From contig JBNMLP010000001.1 of assembly GCA_050874905.1 (NCBI GenBank), positions 62,001-126,000 on the forward strand: a DNA stretch of 64,000 nucleotides, written 5' to 3'. The DNA comes from NC2004 sp050874905 (GTDB lineage Bacteria; Bacillota; Clostridia; Lachnospirales; Lachnospiraceae). Position numbers and translations under genes: made by a program. Below, piece by piece: positions 58,703 through 64,000 of this stretch. Numbering within the stretch: the first letter of the stretch is position 1; each line of letters begins with the position of its first letter. The notes beneath the pieces were generated by a model, which was given only the letters and a program-made list of their open reading frames with translations, did no database searches and had not been told where the DNA came from.

Positions 58703-59200
58703 ATGGGATATCAGGCATATTGGAAAGAAGGAAAAGAGCAGCAGGAGAGCAATCTGCTTTATGAAAATGAAATGCAGGTGAAAATGCTTGCCATCGCAGA
58801 AAATGAGCAGCTGGCGCGTATGGTGGTGAGTGCCTTTGTCGCTCCGGTAAATCCTACGCTCGAGGAACTGAATGATGTGAAAACCGCTGTATCAGAGGCG
58901 GTGACTAATGCGGTGATCCATGGATATCCGGATGCGGAAAATCCTGGTTACGTATATTTAGACTGCCAGTTGAAAGATGGTGTATTTTATATTGTGATCG
59001 AGGACAATGGGGTAGGTATTGAAAATGTGGAACAGGCAAGGCAGCCACTTTATACAAGTAAGCCGGAAATGGAACGTTCCGGCATGGGCTTTGCTTTTAT
59101 GGAAGCTTTTATGGATGAGTTAAAAGTAAGTTCCAGTCCGGATCAGGGAGTGACTGTGACCATGAAAAAACAACTGGGGAAAGGAGAGCTTGATGAGTGA
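58703..59200 (+). CDS. spoIIAB: Anti-sigma-F factor and serine kinase
   Basis: A 165-residue GHKL ATPase that holds sigma-F inactive and phosphorylates SpoIIAA. Seen are the N box EAVTNAVIHGYP (E65, N69), G1 box DNGVGI (101-106) and G2 box SGMGFAFME (126-134). Against Bacillus SpoIIAB, where similarity starts at KNEMHLEF, this protein has about 19 extra N-terminal residues (YQAYWKEGKEQQESNLL). The strong AGGAGGGA site five bases before ATG 58703 indicates that the extension is really made. It overlaps sigF by 8 bases. Confidence 0.95.
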   Translation: MGYQAYWKEGKEQQESNLLYENEMQVKMLAIAENEQLARMVVSAFVAPVNPTLEELNDVKTAVSEAVTNAVIHGYPDAENPGYVYLDCQLKDGVFYIVIEDNGVGIENVEQARQPLYTSKPEMERSGMGFAFMEAFMDELKVSSSPDQGVTVTMKKQLGKGELDE

Positions 59201-59903
59201 AACCTTGGATTTACTGATTGCAGTAAGACAAGGAAACAAGGAAGCACGAAGGATGTTGTTAGAACAAAATACAGGACTCGTCTGGAGCGTGGCACGCCGT
59301 TTCCAGAACCGGGGGCAGGAGCTTGAGGATCTGTTTCAGATCGGCTGCATTGGACTGTTAAAAGCGATCGATCATTTTGATGTAGAGCGTCCGGTGCAGT
59401 TATCGACTTATGCAGTGCCAATGATCATCGGGGAGATCAAACGATTTTTGAGAGATGATGGGATGATCAAGGTAAGCCGCACTTTAAAGGAGCAGGGGTA
59501 TAAGATCAAAACAGCGTCCGATGTTATACGGGGAAGCTGTGGCAGAGATGCGACGTTAAGCGAGATTGCAGTTGCAACAGAACTTAGCGAGGAGGAGATT
59601 TTATTTGCCATAAACGCCAATTCCATGGTGGATTCCATCGACCGCACGATCACTACGCAGGAGGGGGATCATACGCGTGTCGGGGAGTTTGTAAAGGCGA
59701 TCGGGAGAGAGCAGGAGCATGTAGAAAACCGGCTGCTGTTAAGTGAGTTATTTCATGTGTTAAATGAACAGGAGCTTATGGTGATCCGTATGCGCTATTA
59801 TGAGGACAAGACGCAGATGGAGATCGGAAGACTGCTGCACATCTCCCAAGTACAGGTGTCAAGGCTGGAAAAACGAGCATTAAAGAAAATGCGGGAGGCA
59901 TAA
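59193..59903 (+). CDS. sigF: RNA polymerase sigma factor SigF
   Basis: A 236-residue sigma-70 family factor, the first forespore-specific factor of sporulation. Region 2 has LVWSVARRFQNRGQELEDLFQIGCIGLLKAIDHFD and LSTYAVPMIIGEIKRFLRDDG; region 4 has ELMVIRMRYYEDKTQMEIGR and ISQVQVSRLEKRAL. Its place after spoIIAB separates it from SigG. The start was set at ATG 59193 (AAGGAGA six bases upstream) rather than the TTG at 59190. It may read the sigma-F/G-type sites noted at 23513-23542 and 63183-63211. Confidence 0.95.
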   Translation: MSETLDLLIAVRQGNKEARRMLLEQNTGLVWSVARRFQNRGQELEDLFQIGCIGLLKAIDHFDVERPVQLSTYAVPMIIGEIKRFLRDDGMIKVSRTLKEQGYKIKTASDVIRGSCGRDATLSEIAVATELSEEEILFAINANSMVDSIDRTITTQEGDHTRVGEFVKAIGREQEHVENRLLLSELFHVLNEQELMVIRMRYYEDKTQMEIGRLLHISQVQVSRLEKRALKKMREA

Positions 59904-59937
59904 AAAGACCGCCTTAAAAAAGACGGCCTGATATATA

Positions 59938-59964
59938 TAAAAAGCAAACCCATGGCATTTGCTT
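59938..59964 (-). terminator. Putative terminator of the spoVA operon
   Basis: AAGCAAA (59942-59948) pairs with TTTGCTT (59958-59964); on the minus strand T and A/T bases follow. No good terminator was seen for sigF itself; the bases from 59904 contain only an imperfect hairpin. Confidence 0.5.
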
Positions 59965-59975
59965 ATTAACAAATA

Positions 59976-60332
59976 TTATTTTTTCATTTGTGGCTTGAAG
60001 ATCAGGGCTGCCAGATAGGAAAATACCAATGCGGCACAAAGCCCTACACTGGATGCCTCAAAGCCGCCTTTAAATAATCCGGTAATGCCATATTTGGCAA
60101 TGGTGGATTCCAGTCCGTGAAACAGATTGTAACCAAACCCGGTGAGGGGAACGGTGGCACCACATCCGGCAAATTTGACCAGTGGCTCGTAAAGTCCTAA
60201 AAATCCTAAGACGACACCGCTGATGACGTATGTCACCATAATGCGTCCCGGCATCATTTTTGTTTTTTCCATCAGGATCTGTGCAATGACGCAGAGTGCT
60301 CCGCCGACGAAAAAAGCTTTTATATAATCCAT
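59976..60332 (-). CDS. spoVAE: Stage V sporulation protein AE
   Basis: A 118-residue membrane protein with three or four hydrophobic segments. It has the family pattern YIKAFFVGGALCVIAQILM, TYVISGVVLGFLGLYEPLVK and GCGATVPLTGFGYNL. SpoVA proteins move dipicolinic acid into the spore core during maturation and out during germination. It is the last gene of the operon, 17 bases after spoVAD, with AAAGGAGC before its ATG. It corresponds to the SpoVAE form (118 residues) that pairs with SpoVAC and SpoVAD. Confidence 0.94.
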   Translation of the reverse strand: MDYIKAFFVGGALCVIAQILMEKTKMMPGRIMVTYVISGVVLGFLGLYEPLVKFAGCGATVPLTGFGYNLFHGLESTIAKYGITGLFKGGFEASSVGLCAALVFSYLAALIFKPQMKK

Positions 60333-60349
60333 AGCATATGCTCCTTTCT

Positions 60350-61387
60350 TTAATTAGTGCCAGTCCCCGCCTCTAACAAAACGGCGTGGGCAATCCCCGG
60401 AACGCTCTGTCCTTCGTTGTAGCTGACGGTGGAGAGCAGTGCCCCGGTCGGAACAAATAACACCCGTTTCCAGTCACCATTTAATAAATGCTTCGTAATA
60501 TATCCGGCAAGTGTGATCGCAGAGCAGCCACAGCCGCTTCCGCCACATCCGGTATTTTGGACATCTGCATCAAACATTTCGATTCCGCAGTCGCGGTGTA
60601 CGTCTTTGATGTCGTAGCCATTTTCGGCTAATAACGTAAGCAGAATATCCTGGCCAACCTTTCCGAGATCACCCGTAAAAATACGGTCATAGTCCGATGG
60701 CACGGAGCTGAAATCCTGAAAATGCTGATAAATGGTAGAGGCGGCAGCAGGTGCCATGCAGGCTCCCATATTTAAGCTGTCTTTTACTCCGTAATCGACG
60801 ATCTTTCCGGTCGTGATGCCGCGGATCAGAATCTCTCCCTTGGTAGAGGAGAGTACAAATGCTCCGGATCCGGTTACTGTCCATGTGGAACTGACCGGAC
60901 GCTGGTTGGCATATTCCAGAGGAAAGCGGAAGGTTTTTTCAGCCCCGCCAAAGTGACTGGATGCCGTAGCAAGGCAGGTATCAGCGTAGCCGCCTGCAAT
61001 GGTCATGGCAGCGAGACTGAGTGCTTCTCCAATTGTGGAACAGGCTCCATAAAGTCCGAAAAATGGAATATTAAATTCTTTGATTCCAAATGTGGTAGCA
61101 ATGAGCTGACCGAGCAGGTCTCCACCAAATAAATAACGGATATCCTCCGGCATGTAATCGGCTTTTTTCAGCGCCAGCTCACAGGCCTGTTTCATAAATT
61201 CACTTTCGCCTTCCTCCCATGTGTCCTGCCCAAAAGCAGCATCTTCAATGACCTGGTCAAAATATTCGCCGAGTGGTCCATCTCCCTCCTTTTTTCCGGC
61301 AATACTTGCCCAAGAGAGAAGATGAGGGGCATCATGAAAGTAAATGCTTTGTTTTCCGAGTGGTCCATTTTCTTTTTTCTGATTCAT
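60350..61387 (-). CDS. spoVAD: Stage V sporulation protein AD
   Basis: A 345-residue soluble protein with a thiolase-like fold that binds dipicolinic acid at the inner membrane of the spore. Characteristic stretches are FGLYGACSTIGEALSLAAM, the SSHFGGAEKTFRFPLEYA segment and FDADVQNTGCGGSGCGCSAI. The length is standard. It lies between spoVAC (10-base gap) and spoVAE. Confidence 0.96.
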   Translation of the reverse strand: MNQKKENGPLGKQSIYFHDAPHLLSWASIAGKKEGDGPLGEYFDQVIEDAAFGQDTWEEGESEFMKQACELALKKADYMPEDIRYLFGGDLLGQLIATTFGIKEFNIPFFGLYGACSTIGEALSLAAMTIAGGYADTCLATASSHFGGAEKTFRFPLEYANQRPVSSTWTVTGSGAFVLSSTKGEILIRGITTGKIVDYGVKDSLNMGACMAPAAASTIYQHFQDFSSVPSDYDRIFTGDLGKVGQDILLTLLAENGYDIKDVHRDCGIEMFDADVQNTGCGGSGCGCSAITLAGYITKHLLNGDWKRVLFVPTGALLSTVSYNEGQSVPGIAHAVLLEAGTGTN

Positions 61388-61397
61388 AAAAGCCTCC

Positions 61398-61859
61398 TTA
61401 TAATAATCCTAACATATGACCGAGATAGTAGAGCAGCCCGGCAACAAAGGAAGAAAAGATACCATATAGGATTACCGGTCCGGCAATCGTAAAGATCTTG
61501 ACACCGATCCCAAATACCTGACCTTCCTTTTGAAATTCAATGGCCGGGGCAGCAACGGAATTGGCGAATCCTGTGATAGGAACTAATGCACCGGCTCCTC
61601 CCCAGTTTGCGATTGAAGGGTAAATATTGAGTCCGGTTAAAATGACGCTTAATAAGATCAGAATAATCGTAACCCAGCTTCCCGCTGTGACTTCGCTGAC
61701 TGGGAAAAAATATAACACAGCGTGTTTGATCCCTTCTCCTAATGTGCAGATGATGCCGCCCGTGATAAATGCTTTGAAACAGTTGGCAAAGACATTGGCG
61801 GTTGGCGTGATCTCCTCCACATAGTCATTATAGGCTTCTTTTGTTGGTTCTTTTTTCAT
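61398..61859 (-). CDS. spoVAC: Stage V sporulation protein AC
   Basis: A 153-residue membrane protein, considered a mechanosensitive DPA channel subunit in Bacillus. It shows FANCFKAFITGGIICTLGEG, TGLNIYPSIANWGGAGALVPITGFAN-type core segments and VAPAIEFQKEGQVFGIG, shared with SpoVAE. The N-terminus is short and hydrophilic (KKEPTKEAYNDYVEEITP). It follows spoVAB by 21 bases in the operon. Confidence 0.95.
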   Translation of the reverse strand: MKKEPTKEAYNDYVEEITPTANVFANCFKAFITGGIICTLGEGIKHAVLYFFPVSEVTAGSWVTIILILLSVILTGLNIYPSIANWGGAGALVPITGFANSVAAPAIEFQKEGQVFGIGVKIFTIAGPVILYGIFSSFVAGLLYYLGHMLGLL

Positions 61860-61880
61860 AATATCCTCTCCATTCTGAAA

Positions 61881-62294
61881 TTATTGAAAGACAAAAAACT
61901 GCAGGATTGTACCAAAGCATTTCCCTAGTGCGATCGCACCGATCACATAGGGAAGTCCGGTTCTTAAGTGCAGTCGTCTTGTGAGTATCGGAAACATTTT
62001 TACAACCTCTGCTAAGGCTCCGGCGAGACAGCCGACGAAGAAGCCAAAGAGCAGACCTAACAGTAAAGCTCCTATTTTTTCAAACGGCAGCGGTGTTTCG
62101 TATAAAACGCAAACATTTCCGAGAGCGGTACCGACGACAAAGCAGGTTTCATAAAAGACGACATGCTGTGCCGTTCTTGTCTTGCTGATCAATCGTGGCA
62201 AATTACCGATCAGGATCACAAAAGCGATAAAACCGCAGGAAACAGCAAGTCCAAACAGAAAGGAAAGAATCAGCATCCATAATTGTAGCAGCAT
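61881..62294 (-). CDS. spoVAB: Stage V sporulation protein AB
   Basis: A 137-residue integral membrane protein with four hydrophobic segments (about 5-30, 42-62, 70-95, 110-135). Family features include GLAVSCGFIAFVILIGNLPRL, ETCFVVGTALGNV and LRTGLPYVIGAIALGK. Together with SpoVAA it occurs in only part of the spore formers, so this operon is of the fuller type. It is preceded by spoVAA (17-base gap). Confidence 0.9.
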   Translation of the reverse strand: MLLQLWMLILSFLFGLAVSCGFIAFVILIGNLPRLISKTRTAQHVVFYETCFVVGTALGNVCVLYETPLPFEKIGALLLGLLFGFFVGCLAGALAEVVKMFPILTRRLHLRTGLPYVIGAIALGKCFGTILQFFVFQ

Positions 62295-62311
62295 AATATC
62301 CTCCTTTTTGC

Positions 62312-62953
62312 TTACTGTTTGACGTCAATCGTTTTTTTGTTGCGGGAAGAACTGATCGCTACGGAATCATTGACATCCCGTTCATAAAGCCGCATCTGTG
62401 TTTCCAGAGGGGTAGGTTCATCACTCAAACGATGGTGGAAAACGTGATTAAAAAAGTAGAACAATCCAACTGGAAGTCCGAGTGCATAACCGAGATGAAG
62501 GATCGTAGGTCCTTCGGCTGTCTTGTTTGTGAATTGGGAGTAAAGCTTTAAAAAGACTTCATCTACTCCTACGTCATTATTAAAGGTTGCAATGGTAAAT
62601 GCAGCTCCAAAAAAGGCGACAATCGCAACAAACACAACCTTTAGGTAAGTGGCAGCTTTTCTTTTTTTGGTAAGTGCTTCTTCCTTTTTGTGAAATAAGA
62701 TAAATTCCGGATCACCGACGACTTCTACTTGAAGATCAGGAAATTTTCTTTGAATCAGAGAGATCACATAAAGGACTGTGATGACTTCCCGTCCGTCCAT
62801 ATCCTTGTGAAAGTCACAAAGAGGAAGCTGCTCGACCTGCTTGGCAATGTTACGGTTGCGGCAGTAAACAGTTGCGGCGTCCTTGATCACGACATGACTT
62901 TTTGTAATAACCTGGCTTCGTTTGACATTGATATAAAGTGTCAGCTCATCCAT
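62312..62953 (-). CDS. spoVAA: Stage V sporulation protein AA
   Basis: A 213-residue protein with a soluble N-terminal domain (LTLYINVKRSQVITKSHVVI, PDLQVEVVGDPEFILF) and two C-terminal membrane segments (LKVVFVAIVAFFGAAFTIAT; LHLGYALGLPVGLFYFFNHV), matching SpoVAA layout. The frame is open to 62971; ATG 62953 was chosen because GGAGGTGACAG lies seven bases upstream. Its first 13 bases overlap the end of a small membrane-protein gene. Confidence 0.88.
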   Translation of the reverse strand: MDELTLYINVKRSQVITKSHVVIKDAATVYCRNRNIAKQVEQLPLCDFHKDMDGREVITVLYVISLIQRKFPDLQVEVVGDPEFILFHKKEEALTKKRKAATYLKVVFVAIVAFFGAAFTIATFNNDVGVDEVFLKLYSQFTNKTAEGPTILHLGYALGLPVGLFYFFNHVFHHRLSDEPTPLETQMRLYERDVNDSVAISSSRNKKTIDVKQ

Positions 62954-63129
62954 TCTGTCACCTCCGCACATAAACGTTTGGCAAGTGTACCGTTTACGGT
63001 GATCTGTTTATTTTTATATAGGATCAGACCGACTAAAACGCCGATCAATAAAAACCATACCAGAACAAAGCAGATAGCTTTCGTTTTCTTTTTGTGCTGT
63101 TGTTTTAAGCTTAATTGAGGTTTGTTCAT
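62941..63129 (-). CDS. Small single-pass membrane protein heading the spoVA operon
   Basis: A 62-residue protein of no family known to me. It has a basic N-terminus (LKQQHKKKTKA), one transmembrane helix (about 18-38, ICFVLVWFLLIGVLVGLILY) and a short outer tail (ITVNGTLAKRLCAEVTEW). The ATG at 63129 has AAGGAGTG upstream. It overlaps spoVAA by 13 bases, pointing to translational coupling, and lies directly behind a sigma-G/F-like promoter, so it is probably a forespore membrane protein made with SpoVA. It may be an unannotated sporulation protein. Confidence 0.68.
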   Translation of the reverse strand: MNKPQLSLKQQHKKKTKAICFVLVWFLLIGVLVGLILYKNKQITVNGTLAKRLCAEVTEWMS

Positions 63130-63182
63130 AGACGCACTCCTTTCTGTCAGACAGGAATGTTTTTCCTGTATTTTCTATCCAG

Positions 63183-63211
63183 TAGTATGAGAGAAAACAA
63201 AAAAAATATGC
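63183..63211 (-). promoter_or_regulatory. Sigma-G/sigma-F-type promoter of the spoVA operon
   Basis: On the minus strand GCATA (63211-63207), 17 bases, CATACTA (63189-63183). All defined bases of the sigma-G pattern match; spacing is one base shorter than the commonest. The -35 lies in the right arm of the preceding terminator. Known sigma-G control of spoVA in Bacillus supports it. Confidence 0.7.
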
Positions 63212-63237
63212 ATGAAATCAAAAATGATTTCATGCAT
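63199..63237 (-). terminator. Terminator of the penicillin-binding protein gene
   Basis: A perfect 13-base inverted repeat, ATGCATGAAATCA (63208-63220) and its complement (63225-63237), with loop AAAA; on the minus strand an eight-T run follows. Confidence 0.88.
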
Positions 63238-63258
63238 CATCTGTTTTTATGTCTGTTA

Positions 63259-64000
63259 TTATGGTTGCATCTGATCCGAAGTGACGGTTTGGTTTTCCAG
63301 TTGTTCTGGTGGAGAAGACATTGGTGAGGTATGAATGTTGCAGCGTTTATCTGCAAAATCCTTTGGCATTTCATATTTTGTATCTGCGGTGGTTCCTTTG
63401 CTTCCGTCCGGTCGTTTAATATAAACTATTGTTTCCGTTGTTTCTTCCGGACAATATTCTGTCGCTGGAAGTCCCGATGCTTTACAAATGGTCACTGCGG
63501 TATGACAGTCGCAGTTTTCTGTTGGTTCCGTTCCTTTGGTGTAATACTCTGTCCGGATCATCGTGCCACGTGGATCTTTGTCACAGACATCCCGGATCGC
63601 AAGTTTTCCGCATTTTCTGCAAATGGAAGCAGAAACAATGGCATCATTAGAAGCGAAATCCTTGCTTTCTAATTGTTTATTTGCATTTACAGCATCCATG
63701 ATATTGGCCCAGAGCTTTTTTTCTAATCCACCACTGGAGAAAGAACGGTTGGAATCGTAGCCGCACCAGATGCCTGCCGTGTAATACGGCGTATATCCGA
63801 CAAACCAGTGGTCATAATTGTTGCTGGTTGTTCCGGTTTTCCCAGCAACTGCCATTGGAGTGGAAAGTTGTGCCGCCTTGGCAGTTCCGCTGGATACAAC
63901 ATCCTTCATGGCGTTGGTGAGCAGCCATGCGGTAGTATCTTTCATCACCTGTCTTGTTTCTACCTGGCTTTCCATGAGGACATTTCCTTCATGATCCACG
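63259..64000 (-). CDS. Class A penicillin-binding protein, C-terminal fragment
   Basis: The last 246 codons of a transpeptidase whose N-terminus lies beyond the window; the GTG at 63999 is internal. The transpeptidase end is seen: TAWLLTNAMKDVVSSGTA, the KTGTT motif (MAVAGKTGTTSNNYDHWFVG) and the GIWCGYD strand typical of class A (bifunctional glycosyltransferase/transpeptidase) PBPs. After the catalytic domain there is a Cys-containing extension (SICRKCGKLAIRDVCDKDPRG, ENCDCHTAVTIC, TEYCPEE), as in many clostridial PBP1-type proteins, then a Pro/Gln-rich end. The serine motifs are out of view. Confidence 0.9.
   Translation of the reverse strand, partial: VDHEGNVLMESQVETRQVMKDTTAWLLTNAMKDVVSSGTAKAAQLSTPMAVAGKTGTTSNNYDHWFVGYTPYYTAGIWCGYDSNRSFSSGGLEKKLWANIMDAVNANKQLESKDFASNDAIVSASICRKCGKLAIRDVCDKDPRGTMIRTEYYTKGTEPTENCDCHTAVTICKASGLPATEYCPEETTETIVYIKRPDGSKGTTADTKYEMPKDFADKRCNIHTSPMSSPPEQLENQTVTSDQMQP

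Noticed and set aside
59904..59930. Terminator of sigF (CCGCCTT/AAGACGG)
   Set aside because: The stem has a mismatch and no T-run on the plus strand.

Overview
The window looks like chromosome from a spore-forming, Gram-positive Clostridia of the Lachnospiraceae type. The evidence is the forespore genes (spoIIAA-spoIIAB-sigF and a spoVA operon), the GatCAB amidotransferase, luxS, many secreted proteins with BspA-type leucine-rich repeats, Big_2 and Listeria-Bacteroides repeats, and a DUF5717/DUF5716 gene pair that I associate with this family. Genus cannot be fixed from the sequence alone. Almost all DNA is coding. No rRNA, tRNA, CRISPR array, insertion sequence or prophage was recognised.

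Layout. 1-3.4 kb: end of leuS, a DUF1292 gene, a NhaD-like antiporter and a DUF285 repeat protein. 3.4-6.8 kb: a CheX-like/CheY-like pair and two adjacent M14-type (succinylglutamate desuccinylase/aspartoacylase) proteins, the second with its catalytic residues replaced. 6.8-12 kb: purL and a secreted CHAP-like/Big_2 protein. 12-20.2 kb: a same-strand cluster of DUF1015, a GlgB-like protein without catalytic carboxylates, MscS, a CBS protein and two proteins joining a helical domain to a beta-helix. 20.2-24 kb (minus strand): a CorC/HlyC-type protein, an ABC-F protein, a tiny Cys-rich protein and luxS. 24.1-27.5 kb: gatCAB behind a short leader with an attenuator. 27.6-32.8 kb (minus): a 1579-residue surface protein and a PilZ protein. 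32.9-42.3 kb: a GH3-like lipoprotein, purF-purB, two secreted repeat proteins and purA. 42.3-49.4 kb: a structured intergenic element and a four-gene cluster (DUF5717, Hsp70/actin-like DUF5716, TPR protein, membrane coiled-coil protein). 49.4-58.3 kb: valS, a GreA-like factor, an MBL-fold lipoprotein, a FapA-like protein, folC, a 55-codon gene and a zinc-ribbon/TPR membrane protein. 58.3-63.2 kb: spoIIAA-spoIIAB-sigF converging on the spoVA operon. The window ends inside a class A penicillin-binding protein gene.

Themes. Purine synthesis genes (purL, purF-purB, purA) sit in separate transcription units. Spore formation is represented by the sigma-F switch, spoVA and two matches to a sigma-G/sigma-F promoter, one in front of spoVA and one in front of the Cys-rich gene. 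Several family members have lost catalytic residues (an M14 protein, a GlgB-like protein, a GH3-like lipoprotein, and the second ATPase domain of the ABC-F protein). The best candidate for an undescribed system is the DUF5717/DUF5716 cluster. The twin beta-helix proteins at 17-20 kb are a second candidate. Start codons were often moved inward to a site with a ribosome binding site or downstream of a recognisable promoter, and the reasons are given per gene.
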